Shown here piece by piece: positions 23,505-34,918 of a DNA stretch of 64,000 nucleotides. Each line of letters begins with the position of its first letter. Positions within the stretch are counted from its first letter, which is position 1. The notes beneath the pieces are model-generated. The model was given only the letters and a program-made list of their open reading frames with translations. It was not told the DNA's origin and did no database searches. The translations under genes were made by a program, and so were the position numbers. Origin of the DNA: Thamnaconus septentrionalis (lineage: Eukaryota; Chordata; Actinopteri; Tetraodontiformes; Monacanthidae); assembly GCA_009823395.1 (NCBI GenBank), contig CM020516.1, positions 3,836,001-3,900,000 of the forward strand, given 5' to 3'.

Positions 23505-23665
23505 GAACGCCGGTGCAGGCTGGGGGCTTGTTAGGGCCGTTTAGCCAGATATGCTAAGTACGGCCGCTGCTGCTGCTGCTGCTCTCCTTTAAGTGCCTTC
23601 ATCAATGAGCGGCGACGGGGGCGGGACAGCACGCCGCGGAAATTATTGAAGTGAGGAACTCAGGC
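23505..23665. other. Unique block, candidate regulatory element
   Basis: CpG-containing sequence with CGTTTAGCC, GATATGCTAAG, GAAATTATTGAAG and a short (GCT)n run at 23,566-23,582. Confidence 0.28.
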
Positions 23666-23699
23666 GATCGTTTGACGATCTCTCGTAGTATTCATGAGG

Positions 23700-23727
23700 T
23701 TGTGTGTGTGTGTGTGTGTGTGTGTGT
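23700..23727. repeat. (TG)n microsatellite
   Basis: 28 bp, uninterrupted. Confidence 0.97.
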
Positions 23728-24700
23728 TCCTTCAGCGTGCCTGTCTAGTAGTGTGCTGGGAACACACTGGGGTGTGTTATTATTTTTTTGTTTTTGGATC
23801 TTAAAGCAGCACAATCTTGTTCCTTGGCCTACAAATGATATATTTTTTTTTCTTCTTTCAATCCACTGTCTTGTTCCACAGAGAGCATTGGGCAACCCTT
23901 ACCGCTAACCAAACGCCCTCTGCTGGCCCGGTTATGGGACTGTGTTTCTTCTTTGGTTGCCTGCCCAGCACCCTCCTGCCATGATGTAGACGGAGACGGA
24001 GACGAGTGAGTTTTCCAGCGTCTTTACGGCCAAACAGGAAGTGATGATGACGATGACGACGACGTCCGTGTTGCTGGAAGCTACGATGCTAGCGAAGTTA
24101 GCTAAGTTTAAGAGGTTAAATCTGTTTTTGACAAAATGTAAATTTGGTTGCATTAAATGAAAAAAAAAACACATTAAAGAAATTGCAGTTAAAAAACAGC
24201 AACATTTTTGTTTGGAGGTTATGTAATTAACGTAATAATTTCCTGAGTATAGTAAATATACAGATTTAATTCTAGTTAAACGTCTGATTTTGGCAACAAC
24301 GCAGCGACTGATATATTCTGCAACATTTTTTTTTCTGTTCTGCTGTTAGCAGCAAAATGATTGTACCATGCCGACCCTGTTTTCAATGAAATTATTATTG
24401 AGATGAATTCAGGAGCGGCTGCTGAGTGACTGTTGGTGCGTCGTCTGCAACTTTGCACACGATGGAATCGGCGCCGCTGGCTGAGTTCCTGGTTCCACTC
24501 AGGCCAAGACGACGCTCAAGTGGATGATCTTGAGGAATTTTCCCCTGATGGTGGAAACCCGAGGACGAGTCGATGAGACACGACCGCGCTGATCAAAGAG
24601 AGAAAGAAAGAGAGAGTGCGGCGGTTTTATAACCACATCTTAAAAAAAAAAAAAAATCCAGTTTAACAACAGTTTTGATTGGATTTTACACGTCCGGGAA
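23728..24700. other. Unique noncoding DNA
   Basis: AT-leaning. Includes GATGACGATGACGACGACG at 24,045-24,063 and an A run at 24,642-24,656. No gene is seen. Confidence 0.45.
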
Positions 24701-24990
24701 ACACGACCAGCAAGCCCTCCCACCACCGGCGGCACGCTGGCGAGCATCCCTCACTTTCCCCTCTGCCTCATTAGCCCAAGCCCGTCGCTGGGACTCAATC
24801 AGACAGACAGGCAGCTTAGCGCGCACGTTATTTAGAATTAATGTAATTCACTGGCAGAGATCTCGGCTCCATTGTACCTTAGATGTCTCTCCTTTTGTCC
24901 GGGGGGCCCCCGAACAATGCTCTGTCATTTTAGCAGAAGCTAATATGATTAAAGCACTCCGACAATAGACGGCGTAATTCGTTTCATCAT
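24700..24990. other. Unique block, strongest candidate regulatory element by composition
   Basis: In 290 bp there are CTCATTAGCCC, TTATTTAGAATTAATG, GTAATTCAC, GCTAATATGATTAAAG and GCGTAATTCG, with balanced composition and no simple repeats. This density of TAAT/ATTA cores in a repeat-rich window is what I would expect of a conserved developmental enhancer. No alignment was possible. Confidence 0.38.
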
Positions 24991-25259
24991 GAGGGGCAGG
25001 GGTGGGGTGAGGAATGGGGGGGCACGGGGCCGAGTTGTGGGGTGGGTGAGAGTGGAGCGTGGCTGCATGCTAATTCGGCCCGGCGGAGGGTCGAAAAACT
25101 TTGAGAAGACAGAAGATTTCTGAACAGATCCAAATGTAAAAGAGCAGCAGGGGGTTGGGGGGTTGGGGGAGGAGGAAGAGGAGAGGTGGAAAAATCATCA
25201 TCAGTCACGAGGCCAGGGAGTCGGATTTATGAAGTGCAAAAATAGCAATAATCCACGGT

Positions 25260-25500
25260 GCACTCCTGGAGGGGGGGCCGCGGGGTGAGAGGAGGGGTAA
25301 GGGGGGGGGTGCGAGGGAGACTGGGGGGGCTGAGGGGAGGGGCTGAGGGGGTTGAGGGTAGCGTTTTCACGGAGACGCTGCTAGAGAAACTCCCGGCGCT
25401 CCAACACACAGTCCTCGGATTTACCGGCCGGGGCTGTGCCCGCCCCTCCCCACCCCCCCACCCCTCCACCCCCACCCCCACACCCCCCCGCCCTCCCAGA
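25260..25500. repeat. G-rich then C-rich low-complexity tracts
   Basis: GGGGG-rich sequence (25,267-25,360) and CCCCC-rich sequence (25,440-25,492) on the same strand face each other and could pair or form G-quadruplexes on opposite strands. Confidence 0.85.
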
Positions 25501-25614
25501 GACGGAGAGATTGGACACTTAGCCTCTCCTGGAGGTCTGTTTCTCATAAGTGTCAGCGCCGAGCGAGACGGTGCCATCTGACGAGTCTTTCATCTCCGCC
25601 GAGCGCCTGGCACC

Positions 25615-25760
25615 CTCTCCTCCTCCTCCTCCTCCTCCTCCTCCTCCTCCTCCTCCTTCTCACCCTTCTCCTCCTCCTTTTTTCCTCCTCTCCTCTTCCT
25701 ACTCCCTTCCTCCTCTTCTCCACCTCTTCTCCTTTTCTCCTCCTCTCCTCCACGCTCCCA
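25615..25760. repeat. (CTC)n microsatellite and pyrimidine tract
   Basis: Pure CTC units to 25,659, then mixed CT-rich sequence to about 25,760. Confidence 0.95.
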
Positions 25761-26188
25761 GTCACTGGGAATAAAAAAAAAAAAAAAAAACAGCGCTCGC
25801 ACATTTGCCAATATAAGGTTACATACCCATTAAGCCCCCCCACCCCACCCCCCTCCACCTCCTCCACCGCAGTGGGAGGAGTTTGCAGTATTTACCGTCT
25901 GCCCGATCGGGGGAATAAGAGTGAAATAATATGGGATTTTCTTTTTTCGCCGGGTGCGAGCGTCAGAGCAACAAACAAAACACGCCCCTCGTGCAGCCTG
26001 ACGGGCCAGGAAACGCAGCATCGGCGGAAACTTTGTGGAAGACGACGAAGAGGATGGATGGATGGATACGGAGGAGGAGGAGGAGGTGTTTGAGCACCCG
26101 GTGGTGAAGAAGACAGGAGAAGAAGGAGAAGAAGAAACATGTTTGACTTGGTGATGAAGAAGTGAAAAGTTTTGGCGAGGCAGGGCGA

Positions 26189-26190
26189 GC

Positions 26191-26223
<33 letters not shown>

Positions 26224-26236
26224 AGGGAGGGAGGGT
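26189..26236. repeat. (GA)n-(GGGA)n compound microsatellite
   Basis: GA to 26,219, then five GGGA units. Confidence 0.96.
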
Positions 26237-26595
26237 GGGTGTGGAGAAATGGATGTTCCGCCAGGCGAGGTCATTAATAACAGTGTGGGGGGGGTGGGGG
26301 GGTAGGCAATGGCATTGTGTGGAGAAGAGATGAGGAATTCTCCTCCCGTCTTTTCCTTTCGTCTATTAATTAACTGTAATGTCTTCATTCGTTATTGTGG
26401 CGACGCCAGCGAAGACGTCTTTTTTTTTAAACGACATTAACGACTTTGTTGCAGAGTTACAACCGGTCCCACACAATCCTACAACATACCTTTTAAAACA
26501 TATGTATATATATATATATACACACCCCTAATTTATAATATCCCCTAAATTGTGCACTAAAGTGAGTAGGGGGCAAATTCGGACACAGCTATTTG

Positions 26596-26621
26596 GTTAG
26601 TTAGTTAGTTAGTTAGTTAGT
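26596..26621. repeat. (TTAG)n microsatellite
   Basis: Six tetranucleotide units. Not the telomeric TTAGGG. Confidence 0.95.
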
Positions 26622-27136
26622 GAGCAGGAATAACCAAACTTTGGATTTTCAGCTTTAGAAAAATAACATATTTACTCAGAAACAAGTTTCGGAAAATCCC
26701 AGTTTTTCGCCAGTTTTCAGAAGAAAAACAAAGCGGCAGCCGCAGAAACATGTATTTTAAAAACCCGCTTAATATCTGTTTAAAAATTTCCCACAAATGT
26801 TCCACAAATCGCAGAGAGTGAGAAGAAAAAAAACCTGAAACGTGGCGCAGCATCCACGTCAGCTCGCGCGTGATGCGCACGTAGCTCCGCCTCTTTCTCA
26901 GACAGTGATTGGTGCTCTTCCTGGTCCTGGTGTCGTCCTGCTCAGATCTTCAAGCTGCCAGCTGGTCCTGGAAGTCCAGAGCTGCTGCTGCTGCTGCTGT
27001 GGTCCAACATGTGAAGTTCCAGCCAGCTAAAAAAGCTGCTGACACCACCAGGAGGTTTGGTTTCTCAAGTCCGGGGGGGTAAAATTACTGTTAAACACTT
27101 GCAGATGCAGGGCGAGCAGGACCCCCCCCACCCCCA

Positions 27137-27164
27137 ACACACACACACACACACACACACACAC
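27137..27164. repeat. (CA)n microsatellite
   Basis: 28 bp, preceded by C runs. Confidence 0.97.
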
Positions 27165-27305
27165 CTCCCTGGAAGCTGGACGGTAACCAGGAAGTCTCCA
27201 AGTGCGAAAAACCAAAAAAAAAAAAATAAAAAAAATAAATCAAATTTTTCGCCAAGACCTGGTCTTGCAGAACTGTACAAGCAGTTGTTGACTTGATATG
27301 GTGCC

Positions 27306-27343
27306 GGCCTGGCAGTCGCTGCTGTGTAGTCCCATGCCAGGCC
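27306..27343. other. Short inverted repeat
   Basis: GGCCTGGCA (27,306-27,314) and TGCCAGGCC (27,335-27,343) form a 9-bp stem with a 20-base loop. Confidence 0.7.
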
Positions 27344-27484
27344 AACTGGGGGCTCTGTGACGGAATGGCTGCCGTTCATCCAGTTACAAAGAAAAACAAA
27401 ATAAGTACTAAGAAATAATAGTGTAAATCGTTCTTAGGTGGAATAAATTACACAACACAAAATTCAGCTGCAGCAACAGAGCAG

Positions 27485-28414
27485 AGTGGTCCTATTGGTC
27501 AGACTGGACAGACTGGTACTACTGGTCAGAATGATCAGTCTGCTAGTTCCACTGGTCCTGCTGCTCAGACAGGACAGACTGGTCCTACTGGTCCCACAGG
27601 CCCTGTTGGTCCTGCTGCTCCAAGTGGTCCTGATCCTACCGTTCCTACTGTTTTTGGTTCTACTGGTCCTGCTGTTCCTACTGGTCCTGATCCTACTGGA
27701 CATACTGGTCCTACTGATCTGTGACAGACTAGTCTAGTTTCTACTGGTCCAACTATTCCTAGTCAGACTGGTCCTACTGGTCCTGTCCTACTGTTCCTAC
27801 TGGTCTTGGTTCGACTGGTCCTACTGGTTCTGTCCTACTGTTCCCTACTGGTCCTACTAGACAGACTGGTCCTACTTTTCCTACTGATCCTACTGGTCCA
27901 ACTGGACAGACTGTTCCTACTGGTCGTGTCCTAATGTTCCTACTGGTTCTGTCCTACTGTTCCCTACTGGTCCTACTAGACAGACTGGTCCTACTGTTCT
28001 TACTGGTCCTAGTCCTACTGTTCCTACTGGTCCTGGTCCTACTGATCCTACTGATCCTACTGATCCTACTGGTCCAACTGGACGGACTGTTCCTACTGGT
28101 CCTGTCCTAATGTTCCGACTGGTCCTACTAGACAGACTGGTCCTACTGTTCTTACTGGTCCTGGTCCTACTGTTCCTACTGGTCCTGGTCCTACTGATCC
28201 TACTGATCCTACTGGTCCTACTGGACGGACTGGTCCTACTGGTCCTGTCCTAATGTTCCTACTGGTCCTACTGTTCTTACTGGTCCTGTCCTAATGTTCC
28301 TACTGGTCCTACTGTTCTTACTGGTCCTGGTCCTACTGTTCCTACTGGTCCTGGTCCTACTGATCCTACTGATCCTACTGGTCCTACTGGACGGACTGGT
28401 CCTACTGGTCCTCC
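27485..28414. repeat. Minisatellite with TCCTACTGG unit and higher-order structure
   Basis: About 930 bp of 9-bp-type units (TCCTACTGG, TCCTGATCC, CAGACTGGT). The word GGACGGACT recurs at 28,080, 28,223 and 28,389, inside longer blocks that also share CCTGTCCTAATGTTCC, so whole segments have been duplicated after the 9-bp array formed. Open frames on both strands are a consequence of triplet phasing. It shares the TACTGGT core with the arrays at 12.0, 16.0 and 40.8 kb. Confidence 0.94.
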
Positions 28415-29780
28415 AGCTGCAGCCGGCACTTCAAAAATGAGAGTCTCGTCAGCAGAAAGCGTGGGGCGGACATGAAGGCCTGGCCTGGTAGCTACGCTCT
28501 GCGGTCGCCTCCCCCTCTCCCCCGTCAACCCCCTCCCTCCATCAACAGCATCTCCACTTTCTCTCCACCCACCCACTCCTTGCCTCCTCCTCCCCCCTCC
28601 CCCCTACCCTGGCTGTGGGAGATGGCTTCAGTGAGTCATCTTGGGACGGCGATCAAAGGCAAATTACAGCCGACGTCTATGCAAAATGTAACATGGAACG
28701 CACCCCGATCCCCCTTAACCCCCCTCCACCCCACCCCCCAGCTATGTCCTCGCTGTTGATTTCTCTCTCTCCTTCCGACTCGCTCGTCCCCTCTCCTCCT
28801 CATTTCTCTCTATTTTTTGGCTAAATGGAAGCACAATCCGACACAGTGTGAAACTCTAATAATAATACTCATAAAAAAAGAAACTGAGTGTCGGAGGAGT
28901 TTTTTTTTTTTTTTTTTTTTAAAGTTTTTGGCTGTGAAGGACCAGAGAGTCGGACAGCGGGAGGTCGTCCCTGGATCTGCCTGAACGTATTTAGCTTCTT
29001 CAATCCCATTGCACCACCCTTGGCCCCGCCCACTTAGCCCCTCGGCCTCCGTCTGGGTGCGAAGCGTCCCGACTCTGGTCCAGACTCAGATCTGGGCTCA
29101 AGTGTTCAGCCAAGCCTTGGAAACCACCGGCTGTGGGATTTTTCCCAGAATTCCCTCGGAGTCTCATCGCCACAGCAACCAAATACCAACATATTTTTTA
29201 GTTTTCCACCACCAAAGTTGTTAAATTACAACAACCATTGTGCTGCCGTTGTCGTCTTATTACGTTTGTTTGCCTTTTTCTTCCCCAATCCCAGGCGAAA
29301 AATTTGGTCTAATCAGATTCCCATACCTGTCAACAAAATACAAATAAACACAAAAACACTCCGGTTGGTTTCAGCCTTCAGCTTTGGTTTAAGGTGCCGA
29401 CCAGCGACTGGTTCTAAAATTCAGAATTTGAACCTCACTTTGTCTTGTCAGTGTCTGCAGGTTTACAGCATCTTGTGTACAAACTGGGAAATCATCTTAT
29501 ATTATTATATGCAATAATACCGACACTCAAAGAATCTCTTGCAATTAAAATGCAGAGAACCGACTGTTCTCTTCACGGCTCATCCAGAATAAAAATATTT
29601 TCTTCAGCATTGTTTTCTTGTTGTTGTTGTTGTTGTTTTTTTTTTCCCAAATTGTAAAAGGGGTGTTGTTGGGCACCATTATAATAACAATAAGGTAACG
29701 CCTTCATAACACAATCAGCTAAACAAACAAACAAACAAACAACGAGACGTTGGAGAGAATCTCTGCAGCCGTTTGCACTT
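28415..29780. other. Noncoding DNA, C-rich then AT-rich
   Basis: Pyrimidine-rich to 28,800, a T run at 28,900-28,920, unique sequence to 29,610 and a (TTG)n run at 29,620-29,637. No gene signal. Confidence 0.45.
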
Positions 29781-29781
29781 C

Positions 29782-29784
<3 letters not shown>

Positions 29785-29819
<35 letters not shown>
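29785..29819. repeat. (CA)n microsatellite
   Basis: 35 bp, uninterrupted. Confidence 0.98.
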
Positions 29820-29822
<3 letters not shown>

Positions 29823-29993
29823 TCTCACTCCACTGTCCCCTCCGCTGTGTTAGTGGGACGCGGCGCTGCAGCCCATTGAACTCTGGGTAAATATTGTGTT
29901 TCCAACCAGGAAAATGAGAGGAAACACTGGCGGGGGGATGAATTCCAGCGCTGCACACCTGGAGTCCACAGAGACGGAGGGACGGAGGGATTG

Positions 29994-29996
<3 letters not shown>

Positions 29997-30047
<51 letters not shown>
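29997..30047. repeat. (GT)n microsatellite
   Basis: 51 bp, uninterrupted; inverse of the (CA)n 178 bp to its left. Confidence 0.98.
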
Positions 30048-30051
<4 letters not shown>

Positions 30052-30154
30052 AGCGCGCATCCCTTCCTCTCTCTGTTCTATTGTTTTTTTCACCTTTTTT
30101 TCTTTTTTTGGTGCTTAACAAGATGCACGTTTCACTGTCTCAGTGTGTCACTGT

Positions 30155-30265
30155 CTGTGTGTGTGTGTGTGTCTGTGTGTGTGTGTGAGGGGAGGATGTT
30201 GTCGTACAAAGACATTAAAAGGAGGAACCTTATGCCTGCAGTGTGTGTGTGTGTGTGTGTGTGTG
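30155..30265. repeat. Two (GT)n microsatellites
   Basis: Imperfect GT at 30,155-30,188 and pure GT at 30,241-30,265. Confidence 0.95.
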
Positions 30266-30450
30266 CCAGCATGGCTGCCCTGAGTCGTGGGCACGGCGGC
30301 GGTGGCGGCTGCGAGCCATTCGTCCTCCTGACGAGCCGTCGCTGGCGGCGGGGCGACAGGTGACGTCTCCAGAGGTTATTTATGGCCGTGTTGATCTCTC
30401 AGCCTCCCGACCGGCGGCCGAGCCATCGCTCTCTCCACTCAGCCCACCTT

Positions 30451-30491
30451 TCTCCTCCTCCTCCTCCTCCTCCTCCTCCTCCTCCTCCTCC
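30451..30491. repeat. (CTC)n microsatellite
   Basis: About thirteen units. Confidence 0.96.
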
Positions 30492-30726
30492 CCTCCGTCG
30501 CTCACTGCCATCGTCCTCCTTCATCTCTTCATCTGGAACTCTGAGCCGTCAGCTCCAACCGCATCATGTGACATTTCCTTTTTTATTTGATTTTATTTTC
30601 TACAGGAAGTGATGTCATAAGCTCGTTACGTCGGTGTTCAGATCATCATGTGACTGCGGTCAGAACTGCAGATGTGAATTAAGTCTATGTGTGCTTTTAA
30701 ATGAGTCTGCTTATGTTGTTTATCAG

Positions 30727-30767
<41 letters not shown>
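30727..30767. repeat. (AAT)n microsatellite
   Basis: About thirteen units. Confidence 0.96.
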
Positions 30768-30768
<1 letters not shown>

Positions 30769-31480
30769 GATGAACTCATTTAGAACCCAAAACGAGAAAT
30801 TAAATTATGTTTTAGAAGACATTGCTATAGACTGAACCGATTTTTGGACATCGACACATCATTTGAAAATCGTATGAAAAAAGACAGAAAAACAGCCTAA
30901 AATATTTGAAAAATACACTTTTGAGAAATTATGAATAAATTCCTGATGAAACTACCTCTGCAGCTGTGTGTGTTTGAAAAGCGCAATCACGTTTTAAGCC
31001 CAACGACAAAATATTACAAGGAACGACAATTTGACCTTATGACATTTTTTTGTGTTTTGTTGAATATTTTTGTTTCTTTTTTGCAACCTTGAATATTTCA
31101 TTTTTTTCAAATCCCAATTATATTTATTTCACGAAGGAACTGAAGGGCAGATTAACAAATAAATGTAAATAAACAAAATCCGCTAACCTGTCGCTTGCCC
31201 GAGCCTCCTCCTCTCCTTCGCCCATCCTTTATGATCTTGCGCCGCTGCCACCTGGTGGCTCGGAGTGTGAACACGTACGGAAACTCGGTGGGCGGAGCTT
31301 TAAAAGTGGTGGTGGTGTTTTTTTTGTTATTTTGCTGTTGTTTGCTGTAATGATGGATGACGGATGTTCTTCCGCTCTTCGGGCCGATGACACCTCGCGC
31401 ACACACTCACCGTCCTCCTGCCCCTCCCTCCTGGTCACGCACACACACTCACACGTACATACATTAAAGCGTGTTTGCAC
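30768..31480. other. Unique AT-rich noncoding DNA
   Basis: AT-rich to 31,180, then mixed, with a GGCGGAGCT word at 31,291. No gene. Confidence 0.45.

Positions 31481-31482
<2 letters not shown>

Positions 31483-31515
<33 letters not shown>
31483..31515. repeat. (CA)n microsatellite
   Basis: 33 bp. Confidence 0.97.
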
Positions 31516-31517
<2 letters not shown>

Positions 31518-31873
31518 AGGTGTGAGTAATGTGATTTAGCCGGCTTTGGCGAGCTCTGACGGGTACTCGACATGATTAAGAGCCACTATGCGGCGGCGGC
31601 GGCGCTGAAGACGTCTCTCTCACTGAGCGCGCTCCTTAAGCCCCTCTTTGCATCACTGCCCCCCCCACCCCCACCACCACCACCCCCCGCCTCCCCTCTC
31701 TAAGCACTTCTGAGGCGCCTCACGCCCAGAACTTTTACACCGCACATCATCCGGGATCCCTCTCAGACGGCCCGGGCGGATCACATGTCAGCGAGACGGG
31801 CTGGGTGGGGGAGGGGGGAGGTGAGTGCCTGGCTGGTAATAAGGTGTTTTTAAAGGTCTTTTCTCGCTGAAAG

Positions 31874-31900
31874 TTTTTTTTTTTTTTTTTTTTTTTTTTT
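31874..31900. repeat. Poly(T) run
   Basis: 27 T's. No retroelement body is recognisable on either side. Confidence 0.96.
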
Positions 31901-32061
31901 GCTTGCTGGGGTTCATCCCTCTTTTTAAAAGGGTGGGACGGCGGCGAGAGGGGGGGGCGCAGTGGGAGGTGGTGGCGGAGTCCCTCCCCACCTCTCCCCC
32001 ACCACCTCCCCTCGGCTCCCTGAAGACTGATCATTATGTGCTTGTAATCGCCGCTCTGCAG

Positions 32062-32085
32062 ATGCTGGAGAAGTTGGGATTGGAG
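32062..32085 (+). other. Possible 24-nt microexon
   Basis: CTCTGCAG precedes and GTAAGA follows a 24-base segment that reads MLEKLGLE in frame. Both splice dinucleotides sit in good consensus, though the upstream pyrimidine tract is weak. The length is a multiple of three, as for many neural microexons. No flanking exon is known, so this may be chance. Confidence 0.15.
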
Positions 32086-32566
32086 GTAAGAAGGCGCCGC
32101 GCAGAGTCAAGCCTGCTTGACCTGTCAGAGATTAGCATAGACGTGTGTGTGTGTGTGTGCGTGTGCAGATGTGACGAGCCCGGCAACACTAGAAGCTCCG
32201 TCTCAGCAGAGTTACAAAAACTCCTCTTTACCTCTTCGTCCCCCCCCCACTCTGCCGTCCCACCCCGGCCGTAAACGCCGCTGGTGGCGCCAGCCGTCGC
32301 GCCCGTGAACGTGGCGCCGCCGCCAGCGAGGCGAGCATCTGCTCGGGGGCTTTTGTGCTCAAAAGATTCAATTAAAAAATAATTACGGCAAGATTAGTGG
32401 TGGTCCGGTACGACTGTACTGTTTGAATAGATGTTTCCTTTTCATCTGCCGTAATAATAGAATGCCTTTTTTTTTAATTAAAGAAGAAGAAGAAGAAAAG
32501 AAGTCCGTCCGTGTGTGTGTTTGGGGCGGGGGGTTCGGCAGAAAGATGAAGAAGAGGAGAGGAGTA

Positions 32567-32594
32567 GAAGGAGGAGGAGGAGGAGGAGGAGGAG
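32567..32594. repeat. (GGA)n microsatellite
   Basis: About nine units. Confidence 0.95.
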
Positions 32595-32811
32595 GGCTGG
32601 GCCTCGCCTCAGTGCGTCTGAAGACAAAGTTTGTTTGATGTGCAGCAAAATTAAATATTTTTTTGATCTAACAAATTAATTTTCACTTCCCTCCCACCCC
32701 CCCACCCCTTCCCCCAACCCTCACTCTCCCCCCTCTACCCCCCTTCTTTTTTTTTCCTGGAGGAGATAAAGACAATTTAATTTAGATACCAACACAGGGA
32801 GGAGCAGCGCG

Positions 32812-32849
32812 CACACACACACACACACACACAGACACACACACACACT
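32812..32849. repeat. (CA)n microsatellite
   Basis: 38 bp with one CAGA interruption. Confidence 0.96.
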
Positions 32850-32914
32850 GCCATGGTCAAGGCAGCGCTGAGCAGAGGCGGCGCTCTGCAGCTCAATGCA
32901 CGGCAGAGCTGAGA

Positions 32915-32963
32915 GTCATGTGACCGATGACCAGTCAGTGGACCAGGCAGGGGTCATGTGACC
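32915..32963. promoter_or_regulatory. Two GTCATGTGACC E-box words
   Basis: GTCATGTGACC occurs at 32,915-32,925 and again at 32,953-32,963, centred on CATGTG E-boxes of the USF/MiT type. Function is not shown. Confidence 0.3.
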
Positions 32964-33054
32964 TGTAAAAGTACGACTTTCTCCGGTGAAATAGGGAGTT
33001 GTTGTAGTTTACACGAATTGCAATCAATGCGGAATATTCTTGAAATGTAAACAC

Positions 33055-33058
<4 letters not shown>

Positions 33059-33090
<32 letters not shown>
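33059..33090. repeat. (CA)n microsatellite
   Basis: 32 bp, uninterrupted. Confidence 0.98.
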
Positions 33091-33092
<2 letters not shown>

Positions 33093-33328
33093 TATGTGAA
33101 TATATACAGACCTTCTCGTGATTTTTTTTTTCTTTACAACTTTCTATACTCCAGATAGATCCAGAAGACGTCAAATATATGAGCAATATAAATGTAATTA
33201 TGCAGCAAAGAAAAACGTGTTAAAAAACTTAATATGCTTTTTATGAAAGGTGCTATTTTGAAGAAATTAAATATAAAACGTGTTTGAGTTATGTCATGTC
33301 AATAGTCATTAAAATGAAAGAAAAGACT

Positions 33329-33332
<4 letters not shown>

Positions 33333-33407
<75 letters not shown>
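33333..33407. repeat. (TA)n microsatellite
   Basis: 75 bp, uninterrupted. Confidence 0.98.
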
Positions 33408-33410
<3 letters not shown>

Positions 33411-34004
33411 TGATCCGACTTCTAAGAACTCCTGTTTCCTTCACAAACTTTCTCCCCAAACAGGAGGCCAATGATTCCTGCAGGAGCGTTTTGAACGTGA
33501 CACCTGGAGGCAACATTGTATCAGCTGCCGTCCGTCGCACTGTGAGACGCTGGAAATGTGACCACCCACACACACACACACACATACACTGTGTGTATTT
33601 CTCAAGATTTTTTCCCGATTGGAATTTCAGAGATTTTTTTCCTCCAGAAGTTTTCTGGAAGCGGTGGCCCTTCCATCCTTCCATTCCATTCATGCCAGCT
33701 GATGGAAACAAAGGCCACTGGATTGGGACCAGATCCAGGAGGAACCTTGGAGCCGTGGACTCCTGCTTCCAGAGTGAATACACTGAAGGTGTTTCTCCAT
33801 CAGAGGCCGGTCATTGTTGTCGTTGCCAAGCTAATGCTACATTGCAGTCAAACAAATTGTTTTTATTTGACTCATTTCATTTATTTGTTTCGATGGTTGA
33901 GCTGCACCTGCTCTCCACTGACCAGCCTCCTCCGCTGGGACGTGCAAAAAGTTTGACACAAATTTGGGAAAATTTAATCGAAATTTTAAAAAGAATCAAA
34001 AATC

Positions 34005-34008
<4 letters not shown>
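33408..34008. other. 600-bp complex segment between two long (TA)n arrays
   Basis: Complex sequence starting TGCATGATCC and ending AAAAATCTATAAA, with a (CA)n at 33,567-33,585. An AG-ended pyrimidine-containing stretch precedes an open frame near 33,463-33,567, but no domain is recognisable. No terminal inverted repeats are seen. It may be an insertion into a TA array, or simply lie between two arrays. Confidence 0.4.

Positions 34009-34091
<83 letters not shown>
34009..34091. repeat. (TA)n microsatellite
   Basis: About 83 bp with one TG interruption near 34,066. Confidence 0.98.
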
Positions 34092-34290
34092 TTTTTCATC
34101 TGAATTGCTGCCAGTTTCCACAATGGAAACTCACCTAGAGATGCTATATACTGTAAATATGTGACACTGCCTCCTGCTTTCTAAACATGCTGTTACACAG
34201 CGATCATGTATCGACCCTTCGGCTTTCGGCGTTGTTGCAACGCTACCGGTCAAGTGTTTGCAATAGGAAAATTTTTTTTATAACAATTTT

Positions 34291-34314
34291 CACACACACA
34301 CACACACACACACA
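34291..34314. repeat. (CA)n microsatellite
   Basis: 24 bp. Confidence 0.96.
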
Positions 34315-34609
34315 CCACTACATACACACTCACAGGCCCCACCCTACCAACAGCGCCGGCATCGTATCTCGTCGCAAAAAAAAGAACTTGCAGCGGCGAA
34401 TTAGCTAATTTAGCTGCGACGCGAAGGAGAAACAAATAATGCATCGGCGGCGGCGGCGGCGTTTGCGATGCAGTTTGAAGTCGGCGGCTCGTCTCTCTTT
34501 GATTAGTCACATTGTCACCGCTCTCGCCGCCTCGCAGAGCAGATTACTTTTGCTCTTTGGTCTGACGGAGCATCCATAAAACATCACAGGAGGCCTGAAA
34601 TAAAAGGAG

Positions 34610-34720
34610 ACAGAGGAGGAGGGGGAGGAGGAGGAGGAGGGACGCCGGCAAATTAGGAGAGAGGAGGTGGAGGAGGAGACAGAGAAGAGGAAGAGGAGGA
34701 AGAGGAGGAGCTGTCGAGGT
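34610..34720. repeat. GGA-rich purine tract
   Basis: GGAGGAGGAG and AGAGGAAGAG units over about 110 bp, with one short break. Confidence 0.85.
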
Positions 34721-34875
34721 TTTGTTTACATCCCGAGGAGTCGGGGAAAAGAAGGCAAAGAAACGGGAGAATTTTAAACAAGTTTGTGTTTATAATTCTG
34801 TTTAGCCGGCGCCACCTGGTGCTCTCGCTCTGCACAGTGAGAAGATGAATATTTTCACTCTGCAGGCATTGACGA

Positions 34876-34918
34876 CACACGCACACATACACACACACAC
34901 ACACACACACGCACACAC
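34876..34918. repeat. Imperfect (CA)n microsatellite
   Basis: CA with CG and TA interruptions. Confidence 0.94.

Noticed and set aside
26596..26621. Interstitial telomere repeat
   Set aside because: The unit is TTAG, not TTAGGG.
27464..28576. Gly-Pro-Thr/Val frames
   Set aside because: Minisatellite translation, broken by frameshifts between blocks.
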